Shown: positions 23,471-31,821 of the stretch, piece by piece
How the letters are laid out: every line of letters begins with the position of its first letter
Position numbering within the stretch: position 1 is the first letter of the stretch
Assembly (NCBI GenBank): GCA_900543675.1
Contig: UQRY01000007.1
Coordinates: 1 to 53,641 of the forward strand
From: an uncultured Mycoplasmatota bacterium
Lineage (GTDB): Bacteria; Bacillota_I; Bacilli_A; RF39; UBA660
Length of the DNA stretch: 53,641 bases
Direction: 5' to 3'
Notes under the pieces: generated by a model
What the model was told of the DNA's origin: nothing
Seen by the model: only the letters and a program-made list of their open reading frames with translations
The model's database searches: none
Translations under genes and position numbers: made by a program

Positions 23471-24349
23471 ATGAGATGTCCTAAGTGTGATCGGGAAATG
23501 ACTGACGATTTTGAATTTTGTCCGTATTGTGGAAAGAAGCTTTCTTCTTATGAAGATCCTTTTGCTTCTTACCGTTCTACTACTTTGTGGGAGAGTAAAA
23601 TAGAAAAAACAAATACAGAAAAAGAAAAAATTCAGTATGTTGATTCTCCTCGATATACTCGTCAGACACAAAAAGATAATCGTTTTTCTTATCTTGCAAT
23701 TTTTCTTTCCATTCTGGCGATACCTCTTTGTTTCTTTAACTGGGGCCTTGGACTTTTGTTAGCGGTTATTGCTTTTGTCGTATGTTTAATTAATTTAAAA
23801 CGTGCTTCTAATGGAGTGAAAATTACTTCGCTGTTGATTAGTATTTTCGGTGGTGTGATTACGACTGTTCTTTCTATCTTTTTGGCTGTTTCTTCTATTC
23901 GATTAGTATTAGATAATGGTTATTCGACAACGGTAGGGGACTATTTAAAAGATTCTTTTATGACTGGGTATTTAGAATATAAAATCTATGGATATTGGGT
24001 AGATGAAAATCATCATTTATTGTATTTATCGGATGAGGATAATCGCTATTATCTTTATTCGGAGCGTAAAGATACGACGAATAACTATTTAACTGGAAGT
24101 ATTGATGTTGAAGGTGGTTATTCTACTTCTCGTGATGGAGATGTGATATTTGCTGATGATGATTACTATTATTATTGGATAGATACATCTTTAAATACCG
24201 AGTATTTAGATGGCAGTACTTCGCTAAGTTCTTATTTTCAAAATGGCTTTTTGGTGAAGTTAGATAAAGATAATCATAATCATTTAATTTTATTTATACC
24301 TGGTACATTAGAAGTATTAGAATTTGAACGAGAACAAAGTACAGTGTAG
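23471..24349 (+). CDS. Zinc-ribbon membrane protein (DUF4190-like)
   Basis: A 292-residue protein that starts with a zinc ribbon (CPKCDREM ... CPYCGKKL, residues 3-24), then a charged linker and two or three membrane helices (about 75-150) of the DUF4190 type, and a C-terminal outside domain of about 140 residues rich in Tyr and Asp. Such zinc-ribbon/membrane proteins are common in Firmicutes and lack a defined role. The true start is ATG 23471, placing the ribbon at the N terminus, with GTGGTGG upstream. An extended -10 (TGcTATACT) ends at 23448. Confidence 0.75.
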   Translation: MRCPKCDREMTDDFEFCPYCGKKLSSYEDPFASYRSTTLWESKIEKTNTEKEKIQYVDSPRYTRQTQKDNRFSYLAIFLSILAIPLCFFNWGLGLLLAVIAFVVCLINLKRASNGVKITSLLISIFGGVITTVLSIFLAVSSIRLVLDNGYSTTVGDYLKDSFMTGYLEYKIYGYWVDENHHLLYLSDEDNRYYLYSERKDTTNNYLTGSIDVEGGYSTSRDGDVIFADDDYYYYWIDTSLNTEYLDGSTSLSSYFQNGFLVKLDKDNHNHLILFIPGTLEVLEFEREQSTV

Positions 24350-24418
24350 TGACTTTGTTTTTTTTCTGGATTTGCTATATAATGGGTGTAGTAAATAGAT
24401 AGTGAGGTTTTATTATTC

Positions 24419-25393
24419 ATGAAGAAATATTGGTGGTTAGAAAAATATCAGAAATTAGAAATTAAACGTTTACCCCAATTATATGAAGATGTCTCTTATT
24501 TTCTTCGGGTACCAAAAAATTATCTTCAACTTTATGAAAAATTTTCTGATGTACCTATTGCTAAGTTGACAGAAGAAGAAATGTTAATTTCTTTATACAA
24601 AATCGCAAATACCAAAAATGTTAAAAATAATCAGCTACGTTTATTAATTCAACGTCTTTTAGATTATGCTGACACTTATTTACCAATTAGTGATTATACG
24701 TTGAAAGAAATATTGGTAGAAATAAGAAATTTACGAGAAAATAGTAGTGATGTTTCTAAATTAGACCATAATAATGTTGCTGCCTGTTATCATTGTCTAC
24801 AAGTATTTTATATCGATAAGATTACGATGATTAATAAAAAGGGGTTATGTTTATGTCCATATTGTCGTAGTAGTCATCTTTATTTTGATAATGATTATAT
24901 TCCAATGAATTATTCTTTTTTGAAGTTAGCTCAACTTTTTTATGATGTTTCTATCCTAGGGTGTCGTTTTTTCGATTTACAAAAGATTTTACGAAAAAAT
25001 GTTTCGGTTCGCTTAGGAAATACAATAACTGGTGTAGTAATTGGAAGTGAAATAAATAAGGGAAAATTCTCAAATGAGAAGTTTAAAGCTCTTTTATCTG
25101 ATTATTCTTTACTTTCTAAAATTAGTTATAAAAATGCTGATGAGAGTAAGATTATAAAAGAAATTTACGATGTTTTTATGACTTTGGAGAAACAAATGGA
25201 ATATAGTGGGACAATTTATATTAATGGTATTTCTTCTTCTTTGTTAGAAGAGTTTTCTTTATTATTATTACTTGCGATTATGGAAGTTTTATCTCGAACA
25301 ATTTACTTAAAAGAGGTTGTTATTTTAACTGATGATCTTTTGTTTTATCAAGTGACCAGTCACCAAAAACGATTGCTGTGTCAGTTTCGGTAG
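24419..25393 (+). CDS. Unrecognised protein with an internal zinc ribbon
   Basis: This 324-residue soluble protein has two Cys pairs about 25 residues apart in the middle (CYHC near residue 121 and CPYC near 145), as in a zinc ribbon (ACYHCLQVF...CLCPYCRSSH). An N-terminal helical part and a C-terminal alpha/beta-like part flank it. I recognise no family for the whole protein. It has its own promoter-like TATAATG upstream and a GTGAGG ribosome site. It is separated from the WXG cluster by a terminator and a strong promoter, so it is not part of that operon. Confidence 0.6.
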   Translation: MKKYWWLEKYQKLEIKRLPQLYEDVSYFLRVPKNYLQLYEKFSDVPIAKLTEEEMLISLYKIANTKNVKNNQLRLLIQRLLDYADTYLPISDYTLKEILVEIRNLRENSSDVSKLDHNNVAACYHCLQVFYIDKITMINKKGLCLCPYCRSSHLYFDNDYIPMNYSFLKLAQLFYDVSILGCRFFDLQKILRKNVSVRLGNTITGVVIGSEINKGKFSNEKFKALLSDYSLLSKISYKNADESKIIKEIYDVFMTLEKQMEYSGTIYINGISSSLLEEFSLLLLLAIMEVLSRTIYLKEVVILTDDLLFYQVTSHQKRLLCQFR

Positions 25394-25424
25394 TAGTTTA
25401 TTGACTTTTTAGACTACTGCTTTT
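25389..25424 (+). terminator. Terminator after the internal zinc-ribbon gene
   Basis: GTAGTAGT (25390-25397) and ACTACTGC (25413-25420) pair with one G-U, then TTTT. The stem encloses the -35 box of the next promoter. Confidence 0.5.
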
Positions 25425-25429
25425 ATACT
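25401..25429 (+). promoter_or_regulatory. Promoter of the WXG/prepilin-LRR operon
   Basis: TTGACT (25401-25406), exactly 17 bases, TATACT (25424-25429). The leader to ATG 25469 is about 33 bases and holds GGAGGTGG. Confidence 0.8.
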
Positions 25430-25468
25430 TTTTATAGGATATGCCATTAAAATACGGAGGTGGAATAT

Positions 25469-25903
25469 ATGGTCGATTATTTAGCAAATGTTAGAACTTT
25501 AATGAATGAAGCAAACGCGATTAAGAATACTGATGTTTCTGGTGTTCTTGATACGGTACAAAATATTTATGGTGTAGCTTTTCAGATTCAAAATAATTGG
25601 GTAGGTACTGATGCTAATCAATATATTACAGAACTTGTTGCTTATCAACCTAATTTGATTCATTTAATTAATTTTATTGGTTTAATTGGAAATAATTTGA
25701 GTGATTTTGCTTTGGCTTTACAGACTAATGTACAAAACAATATTCAAATACAAAATGCTACTTTAGGAGCAGAAGGCGTATTAGTGAACGAGAGTTTTGA
25801 AGAAATTCAACTATCTCCTTCAGTAGTTGATTCATTTGTAGAAAAAGTGAAGGAAATTCGAACTAATTTATCTTCTTCTAAACAAGAATTTGCTTCTTCC
25901 TAG
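25469..25903 (+). CDS. WXG100-like secreted helical protein, ended by an in-frame amber codon
   Basis: The 144-residue product is helical with the WXG turn as NNWVGTDANQY (about 50-60), like the GWTGSDADAY of the minus-strand gene at 28961-29263. This points to an ESX/type VII-type export substrate. ATG 25469 follows GGAGGTGG, and the GTG at 25460 is inside that site. The frame ends at TAG 25901-25903 and then stays open without a break for 111 more codons (to 26239). No start codon or ribosome site explains the second half, so the gene is probably a split (nonsense) version of a roughly 256-residue protein. Confidence 0.75.
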   Translation: MVDYLANVRTLMNEANAIKNTDVSGVLDTVQNIYGVAFQIQNNWVGTDANQYITELVAYQPNLIHLINFIGLIGNNLSDFALALQTNVQNNIQIQNATLGAEGVLVNESFEEIQLSPSVVDSFVEKVKEIRTNLSSSKQEFASS

Positions 25904-25987
25904 GAAGGAAGTACTAGAGTTCATCTTGATGAGGCGATCGGCTTAGAGGATACTAAATTAGAAGAGTTACTAGCTAAGTTAGCTTCT

Positions 25988-26239
25988 ATGAAAAATTTAC
26001 TTGGTTTGATTGAACAACATAATGCAACTAGAAGGCAACGAGAACAGTTATATACGGATATTCGAAATTTAGAAGGACAACTATATTATACTGTTTATGA
26101 TGAAGAAACGGGAGAGTCTCATCAGGAAGAACGCCCTGGAATAAGAGATAGTATAAATAGAAAAAGGGGTGAAGTGGAAGAAGCTAATCGATTACTTGAT
26201 CAACTAGTTCAAGAAATCGATCAAGTTACTTCAAGTTAA
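25988..26239 (+). CDS. Downstream part of the amber-interrupted WXG frame
   Basis: The segment from ATG 25988 gives 83 residues of coiled-coil sequence (ATRRQREQLYTDIRNLEGQL). The same frame is open back to 25904, directly after the TAG of the WXG gene, and lies in the same frame as that gene. ATG 25988 has no ribosome site, and the only one nearby (AGGAAGGAAG at 25902-25911) is followed by no standard start. I therefore read this as the C-terminal half of the preceding gene rather than an independent gene. It ends at TAA, one base before the next start. Confidence 0.45.
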   Translation: MKNLLGLIEQHNATRRQREQLYTDIRNLEGQLYYTVYDEETGESHQEERPGIRDSINRKRGEVEEANRLLDQLVQEIDQVTSS

Positions 26240-26240
26240 T

Positions 26241-26564
26241 ATGAATGATAGTAGGGAATCTATTCAATATCAGGGAATTGAAAATATTGGTTCTAAGTTG
26301 TTAGAATCATCAGAAAAATTAGATAGCTATCTAAAAGCCATTAGTCAGAAAATGAAATATATCTTTGAAGAGGAAATTATGGTAGGGGATAGTGCGAAAG
26401 CAATTTATACGCAGTTTCAAGAATTAGAAGAACATTTTCCTTCTTATGTCAAAGAAATCGAGAATTATTCTAAAATGATGGTAGATACGGTAGCTTCTTA
26501 CCGAGAAAGTGATGAGAAGATTAGTAATGTGACTAAGCAAATTGAGACATTAGATGATGTATGA
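26241..26564 (+). CDS. WXG100-size helical protein
   Basis: A 107-residue acidic, all-helical protein without signal peptide. Two long helices are separated near residue 50 by EIMVGDSAKAIYTQFQ, in the place of the WXG turn but without the Trp. Size and position between other WXG-like genes suggest an ESX partner or accessory protein. The start directly follows the preceding stop (TAATATG) and no ribosome site is seen, so translation probably depends on coupling. The TGA stop overlaps an ATG of the next frame. Confidence 0.6.
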   Translation: MNDSRESIQYQGIENIGSKLLESSEKLDSYLKAISQKMKYIFEEEIMVGDSAKAIYTQFQELEEHFPSYVKEIENYSKMMVDTVASYRESDEKISNVTKQIETLDDV

Positions 26565-26590
26565 GAAGTTGGAAATGGGTAGGTGAGATG

Positions 26591-28510
26591 ATGAGAAAGA
26601 GAATAAAAAATAAAGGGTTTACTTTGATTGAATTACTAGCTGTTATTGTAATACTTGCTGTTTTATTAGGGATTGCGATTCCGATGGTTTCTGGATATAT
26701 GACAAATTCTAGAAAAGATTCTTATATTGATTCGATTAAATTATATATCGATGACGTAAAAGCTAAACAAGCAATAAGGGAGTATACATTTAATAATCCT
26801 AATATTACGTATTATGTTCATTTTGATAATATCAATACTGATCAGAAAAAGAAAAGTCCGTTTGCTGATTGGGAAGATGGTTATGTGATTGTTGTTTATG
26901 ATGGAGATAGTAAGACTTATGAATACTATGTCACAGCTGTAGATAAAAAAGGCTATAAAGTGGCTATTACTGAAGAAACACAGTTAACCAGAGAATCAGT
27001 ATTTAGAAGTGATGATTTAACACTTTCCGTTGGACGAGTAATTGGCGATAGGGACGAGGTTATTGTCTATGGTCCAACTGGAGAAAAAGATGAAGTGACT
27101 CCTGTTTATGAATATACTAAGGAAGAAGCAGAAGTATGTTATAATTATAAAATTGAAAACAATGGAATTACGATACTTAAATATAAAAAAGAGTGTGGAC
27201 CTGATGTTGTACTTCCTACTAAGATAGAGGGCTATCCGGTTATCAATTTAGCGTCTAGTAGTTTTAGTGGTTTTGGAATTACATCAGTCAAGTTTCCAAA
27301 TACTTTACAAACTATTCAATCTTCAGCTTTTTCTAGTAACTCGTTGACTAGTGTAGTATTCCCAGAAAGTTTAAGAACAATTGGTGGTTTAGCTTTTTAT
27401 AAAAATAAATTACCAGAACTTCCAGATATATCGATGGTAACTAGTTTAGGAAGTGGAGCTTTTTCAGGTAATTTATTTGATGAAGATCAGGCATTTATTT
27501 ATAAAAAGAATAGTAATGGAACTTTTGATTACAGTACGATTATTGGTTATGCAGGAACTAGTAAAGATTTAGTGATTCCGGCAACGAAAAATGGTGTTCA
27601 ACTTACAACGATAGGTAATCAAGCACTTCGAAATGTATCATTAAATACTTTAGTTATTCCTGAAGGAGTAACGTTAATTGATTATGGGGCTTTCTGGAAT
27701 TGTCAGTTAAAATCAGTAACTTTACCTTCTACTTTGAAAACGATTGGTGGACGAGCATTTATGTCTAATCAGTTAACAAGTATCAGTATTCCTAGTTCGG
27801 TTACTTCAATTGGTGATGGTGCTTTTAATGGAAATAAATTACCAGATAGCGAGGCTTATATTTATAAACGTACTTCATCAGGAATTGACTATTCCACATT
27901 AGTTAGTTATGGTGGAGCCAATAAAAATATTACGATCCCTAGTACAGCTAATGGGATTACGCTTCGTCGTTTAGAGAATCAATCTTTCTTTAGTGCTCAA
28001 CTTACTGGTGTAGTTATTCCTGATACTGTAACTTCAATTGGTACGTTGGTCTTTCCTGGTAATAAGTTACCAGATAGTCAGGCTTATATTTATAAACGTA
28101 CTTCATCAGGAATTGATTATTCAACGATTATCGGCTATGGTGGTAAAAATAAGGTTATCTCTATTCCAGCTTCTGCTAATGGAGTAGCACTAAAGACAAT
28201 TGACGCTTATGCTTTCCAAGAAGCATATTTAACGTCGGTACAACTACCAGAGGGATTGACTACTATAGGTACTCTGGCATTTCATGCTAATTATATTACG
28301 AGTTTAACTATTCCATCTACGGTGACTTCGATTGGGAAAAATGCTTTTCAAAAGATTTATGCTTGGGGAAATTTCAACATGTATTCAAAAATTACCAACA
28401 AAACAGGTAGAAGTTTTGATTGGACAAGTATAACTGGAGGAATTGGAACGAATACTTTTGTAACCGGAACAGTTACTCATCCATTTGGCGATGTAGTTAT
28501 TCGTGAATAA
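26591..28510 (+). CDS. Prepilin-signal protein with BspA-type leucine-rich repeats
   Basis: The 639-residue protein starts with a classic class III signal, NKGFTLIELLAVIVILAVLL: Gly at -1, Phe at +1, Glu at +5 and a hydrophobic helix. After a short pilin-like domain (to about 140), LRR_5/BspA-type repeats follow (about 190-620), such as VTSIGDGAFNGNKLP, with a near-identical insert YIYKRTSSGIDYST repeated. BspA-type repeats act in adhesion in other bacteria. Prepilin peptidase would trim it before assembly or display, but none is in the window. ATG 26591 (AGGTGAG upstream) is preferred. ATG 26561 and 26588 are alternatives. Confidence 0.85.
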   Translation: MRKRIKNKGFTLIELLAVIVILAVLLGIAIPMVSGYMTNSRKDSYIDSIKLYIDDVKAKQAIREYTFNNPNITYYVHFDNINTDQKKKSPFADWEDGYVIVVYDGDSKTYEYYVTAVDKKGYKVAITEETQLTRESVFRSDDLTLSVGRVIGDRDEVIVYGPTGEKDEVTPVYEYTKEEAEVCYNYKIENNGITILKYKKECGPDVVLPTKIEGYPVINLASSSFSGFGITSVKFPNTLQTIQSSAFSSNSLTSVVFPESLRTIGGLAFYKNKLPELPDISMVTSLGSGAFSGNLFDEDQAFIYKKNSNGTFDYSTIIGYAGTSKDLVIPATKNGVQLTTIGNQALRNVSLNTLVIPEGVTLIDYGAFWNCQLKSVTLPSTLKTIGGRAFMSNQLTSISIPSSVTSIGDGAFNGNKLPDSEAYIYKRTSSGIDYSTLVSYGGANKNITIPSTANGITLRRLENQSFFSAQLTGVVIPDTVTSIGTLVFPGNKLPDSQAYIYKRTSSGIDYSTIIGYGGKNKVISIPASANGVALKTIDAYAFQEAYLTSVQLPEGLTTIGTLAFHANYITSLTIPSTVTSIGKNAFQKIYAWGNFNMYSKITNKTGRSFDWTSITGGIGTNTFVTGTVTHPFGDVVIRE

Positions 28511-28514
28511 AAAG

Positions 28515-28540
28515 AAAGGGACTATGTGATTAGTCCTTTT
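28515..28540 (+). terminator. Terminator of the WXG/prepilin-LRR operon
   Basis: AAAGGGACTA and TAGTCCTTTT form a 10-bp stem (one G-U) around a 6-base loop. The 3' arm ends in the T tract. Confidence 0.8.
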
Positions 28541-28548
28541 AATATATA

Positions 28549-28584
28549 AAAAACGAGTATCTTGGTGATATTCGTTTTTATTTT
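28549..28584. terminator. Terminator of the minus-strand WXG pair
   Basis: AAAAACGAGTATC and GATATTCGTTTTT form a 13-bp stem (one G-U) with T tracts on both sides, so it can act on both strands. It ends just before the stop of the gene at 28588. Confidence 0.75.
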
Positions 28585-28587
28585 GAA

Positions 28588-28941
28588 TTATTCTCCAACG
28601 TTTCCTGAACTTTCTAGAGCTGCTAATTGTTCTTCGAGGGAAGCTTGTGCTTGGGTAATTTGTGTATCTGTTTCTTCGTAATTGGTAACTACTGTTTGAT
28701 CTAGGAAGTTTGCAAATTTGTTAATTGCTTCAATAAATTTAGGGGTATTAGCATTAAATGTTTCTGCTTTATCGTAGAAACTTTGACTTCCAGCCACAGT
28801 TTTAAACTCTTGATTGGATTCTAAGTTTTGAATTCTTGTCATCATAGTTGAGATTTGATCTTGAAGTTGAGTGGCATAATCTCTTAAACTTGCTGCTGCC
28901 GCCTGTATTTCTGCTACTGATAATTTTAATTGTCCATTCAT
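28588..28941 (-). CDS. WXG100 family protein (ESX substrate type)
   Basis: A 117-residue helical hairpin protein: helix 1 (LSVAEIQAAAASLRDYATQL), a turn region near 45-60 without a clear Trp-x-Gly, and a long helix 2 ending in an acidic tail. Length and repeats of small residues fit the WXG100/EsxA class exported by type VII systems. GGAAAGGAG precedes the ATG. The partner gene 28961-29263 lies 19 bases upstream on the same strand, so they form a two-gene operon. Such pairs usually form a heterodimer before export. Confidence 0.75.
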   Translation of the reverse strand: MNGQLKLSVAEIQAAAASLRDYATQLQDQISTMMTRIQNLESNQEFKTVAGSQSFYDKAETFNANTPKFIEAINKFANFLDQTVVTNYEETDTQITQAQASLEEQLAALESSGNVGE

Positions 28942-28960
28942 TTTTCTTATTCTCCTTTCC

Positions 28961-29263
28961 TTAGCTTGCTAGGTCGCTTTCTGCAGCTCTTCTTCTAGCT
29001 TCTTCTCTTTCTTGCATAATTTTAGCAATTTGAATCAAAATATTTCCGATTGTTTTTCCACTTTGAACTAGTTTGTTCATGTCCGTTTTGTAAGCAAGAA
29101 GTGCATTTACATAGGCATCAGCATCGCTTCCTGTCCATCCCGCACGAACATTTTCGGCTAAAGCCATAATACTATTTACTGTTTCGTTGATGTTTTCTGT
29201 ATCTGTATTTACGATTGTAGTACCTACTTCATTAACGGTACTACTGGAAAATTGATAATCCAT
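28961..29263 (-). CDS. WXG100 family protein with GWTG turn
   Basis: A 100-residue protein with the typical helix-turn-helix and the WXG motif as AGWTGSDADAY at about 60-70. The C-terminal helix ends in a charged tail (MQEREEARRRAAESD) of the kind that carries type VII export signals. It is the first gene of the minus-strand pair (AAAGGGAG ribosome site). It is paralogous to the plus-strand gene at 25469. The secretion ATPase (EssC) and membrane parts are not in the window. Confidence 0.85.
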   Translation of the reverse strand: MDYQFSSSTVNEVGTTIVNTDTENINETVNSIMALAENVRAGWTGSDADAYVNALLAYKTDMNKLVQSGKTIGNILIQIAKIMQEREEARRRAAESDLAS

Positions 29264-29431
29264 AGTTATTCTCCCTTTCTTTGTTTTTTGATAAAGTTTC
29301 CTTTATCTTAAGTTCATTATATAATTTTGATACTTTTTTCGTCGAAGAATGATTGACTATACTTGACACTATTCTCTTTTAACCAATTATTTCGTGTTCG
29401 AATATATTATGGTAGTAAGGAGTTGAGTACT

Positions 29432-29680
29432 TTGAGATTAAGTCAATTAAATGTTGGAGAGAAGTGCGTGGTTTCTTCATTAAAAAATACAGGTACAATT
29501 AGGCGTCGCTTGTTAGATATGGGATTAGTTCCCGGTACGGAAATAGAATGTTTGTTTACTAGTCCATTTCGTGATCCGGTTGCTTATCAGATTAGGAATG
29601 CGATTGTTGCGATAAGAAAAAGTGATGCGAAAGATATTTTTGTGGAGGAAGAGTATGAAAAAAATAGCGTTAGCCGGTAA
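29432..29680 (+). CDS. feoA: Ferrous iron transport protein A
   Basis: FeoA is a small SH3-like cytoplasmic partner of the FeoB iron(II) transporter. The 82-residue product has the family pattern LNVGEKCVVSSL, RRRLLDMGLVPGTEIECL, DPVAYQIRNAIVAIRKSDA. Translation starts at TTG 29432, nine bases after AAGGAG (29417-29422). The longer open frame upstream does not resemble FeoA. It overlaps feoB by 26 bases. TTGACA at 29363-29368 may be part of the promoter, but no good -10 follows. Confidence 0.9.
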   Translation: MRLSQLNVGEKCVVSSLKNTGTIRRRLLDMGLVPGTEIECLFTSPFRDPVAYQIRNAIVAIRKSDAKDIFVEEEYEKNSVSR

Positions 29681-31709
29681 TCCTAATGTGGGAAAGAGTA
29701 CTCTTTTTAACCAATTGACGGGTATGCATCAACATACGGGAAATTGGCCTGGTAAGACAGTAAGTAATGCGGTAGGTAGTTTTTCTTATCATAAAGAAAA
29801 TTATTTACTTTATGATTTACCGGGTACGTATTCTTTAATTTCTCATTCAGAAGAAGAAACGGTAGCTAGAGATTTTCTTTGTTTTCAAGAATATGATATG
29901 GTAATTGTTGTTTGTGATGCGTTGTGCTTAGAAAGAAATTTGAATTTAGTACTCCAGATATTAGAAATCAATCAACAGGTTATCGTTTGTGTTAATTTGT
30001 TGGATGAGGCGAAGAAGAAGGGGATTGAGCTTGATTTAGAACTATTGTCAAAACGATTGGGTGTTCCTGTTGTTGGTACGGTTGCTCGTAGTAAAAAAGG
30101 TTTTTCCGAATTACTTACGGAGATTTCTCGGATGGATGAAGTTCAACAGGTAAGTAAAGTTCGCTATTCTAAAGAGATAGAAGATGGTATTTTAGAACTT
30201 GAACAATTATTTCAAGAATATGATATTAGAAATCTTAATCCTAGATGGTTGGCATTGAAATTGATTGATTATGATCCTATTCTTTTAGAAGAAATTGATC
30301 AGTATCTGGGTTTTTCTTTTAGTAAAATTAATCGTTTTTTAGAAATTAAGGAGCGAGTATCGGCTAGTTTTTCTGGAGTAGAAATTAAAGATAGTATGGT
30401 TAGTTCTATTATGAAAAAAGCAGAAGAGGTATGTGATGGCGTGATTTTACATCAGGATAATAAAAAGAAAAGAAAATCTCTACGCTTGGATCGATTAGTG
30501 ACTAGTCGTTTTACGGGAATTTTATTGATGCTTTTCTTATTTATGCTGGTATTTTGGTTGACAATTGTAGGTAGTAATTATCCTTCTAGTTTGTTGTATG
30601 ATTTATTGTTTAGTTTGGAAGAACCCCTGTATTCTTTTTTTCAGTTCTTACATTTTCCGAATTTTCTTATTCAGATGTTAGTGCTGGGCATGTATAGGAC
30701 TCTTGCTTGGGTAGTTTCGGTTATGTTACCACCGATGGCCATATTTTTTCCTTTGTTTACGCTGTTAGAAGATTCTGGTTATCTCCCGCGAGTGGCGTTT
30801 AACCTCGATAAATGTTTTCAAAAATGTAAGGCATGTGGGAAACAAGCACTCAGTATGTGCATGGGATTTGGTTGTAATGCGGCAGGAGTAATAGGATGTA
30901 GGATTATTGATTCTCCTAGAGAACGGTTAATTGCGATTCTTACCAATAATTTTGTACCATGTAACGGTCGTTTCCCGATGATTATGACAATCATCGCAAT
31001 GTTTTTTGTCGGTTTTGAACTACAAGGATTTTCTTCTTTAATTGAAGTTGGTTTTTTGACATTGGTTATTTTACTGGGTATTTTTATGACTTTTTTTATC
31101 TCAAGGCTTTTATCTAAAACCTTATTAAAAGGGGTACCTAGTTCCTTTACTTTAGAGTTACCACCGTATCGAAAACCACAGTTTTTTAAAGTGATCGTTC
31201 GTAGTATTTTTGATAAGACATTACATGTGTTAGGACGAGCGGTTTTAGTTTCTATTCCGGCGGGAATAATTATTTGGTTACTTGCGAATACGATGATTGA
31301 TGGCAATAGTCTTCTTCATTATATCAGTAGTTTTTTAGATCCATTTGGTGAGTTAATTGGCTTAGATGGGGTAATTTTAACTGCTTTCTTACTTGGTTTT
31401 CCTGCTAATGAAATTGTGATTCCGATCATGATTATGGCTTATATGTCGTTAGAAAATATGGTTGATTTTAGTAATATTCAAGAGTTGAAAAATTTGCTTG
31501 TTACACACGGTTGGACGGCACTTACAGCTCTTAATACGATTATATTTTCTCTGATGCATTTTCCATGTTCAACTACTTGTCTTACTATTCGTAAAGAAAC
31601 AAATAGTTGGAAATGGACATTGATTGCTTTCTTGATTCCTACTGTTTGCGGAATTGTTCTTTGTCTATTTACTTCTACCATTTGGCGAATTGTTCAATTA
31701 TTCTTATAG
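29655..31709 (+). CDS. feoB: Ferrous iron transporter B
   Basis: FeoB carries Fe(II) across the cell membrane, gated by its GTPase domain. The 684-residue protein has the G domain at the N terminus: G1 GNPNVGKS (8-15), G3 DLPGTYS near 53 and a G4-like NLLDEA near 120. A helical GDI region follows, then a membrane part with the gate motifs, including GFGCNAAG near 410 and PCNGRFPM. ATG 29655 follows GTGGAGGAAG inside feoA and gives the standard MKKIALAGNPNVGKST start. FeoC is absent, as in many Firmicutes. Confidence 0.95.
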   Translation: MKKIALAGNPNVGKSTLFNQLTGMHQHTGNWPGKTVSNAVGSFSYHKENYLLYDLPGTYSLISHSEEETVARDFLCFQEYDMVIVVCDALCLERNLNLVLQILEINQQVIVCVNLLDEAKKKGIELDLELLSKRLGVPVVGTVARSKKGFSELLTEISRMDEVQQVSKVRYSKEIEDGILELEQLFQEYDIRNLNPRWLALKLIDYDPILLEEIDQYLGFSFSKINRFLEIKERVSASFSGVEIKDSMVSSIMKKAEEVCDGVILHQDNKKKRKSLRLDRLVTSRFTGILLMLFLFMLVFWLTIVGSNYPSSLLYDLLFSLEEPLYSFFQFLHFPNFLIQMLVLGMYRTLAWVVSVMLPPMAIFFPLFTLLEDSGYLPRVAFNLDKCFQKCKACGKQALSMCMGFGCNAAGVIGCRIIDSPRERLIAILTNNFVPCNGRFPMIMTIIAMFFVGFELQGFSSLIEVGFLTLVILLGIFMTFFISRLLSKTLLKGVPSSFTLELPPYRKPQFFKVIVRSIFDKTLHVLGRAVLVSIPAGIIIWLLANTMIDGNSLLHYISSFLDPFGELIGLDGVILTAFLLGFPANEIVIPIMIMAYMSLENMVDFSNIQELKNLLVTHGWTALTALNTIIFSLMHFPCSTTCLTIRKETNSWKWTLIAFLIPTVCGIVLCLFTSTIWRIVQLFL

Positions 31710-31722
31710 GTTTAAGAATTTG

Positions 31723-31745
31723 GCTCAAGAATTGAGCTTTTTTTC
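31723..31745 (+). terminator. Terminator after feoB
   Basis: GCTCAA and TTGAGC form a 6-bp stem with a 3-base loop, followed by seven or more T. Confidence 0.8.
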
Positions 31746-31821
31746 ATGATATTTTTTGGATTGTCTATTATTCGACAAAGTTTTTATTCTCTTTTTAGTA
31801 TTCTGTTATCAGGTGAGACGG

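Noticed and set aside
25901..25903. Genetic-code change (UAG as sense)
   Set aside because: UAG ends many intact genes here (for example at 1222, 5-kb and 35-kb genes), so a reassigned codon is unlikely.
30818..31681. Minus-strand frames inside feoB
   Set aside because: They overlap conserved FeoB codons and have no independent support.
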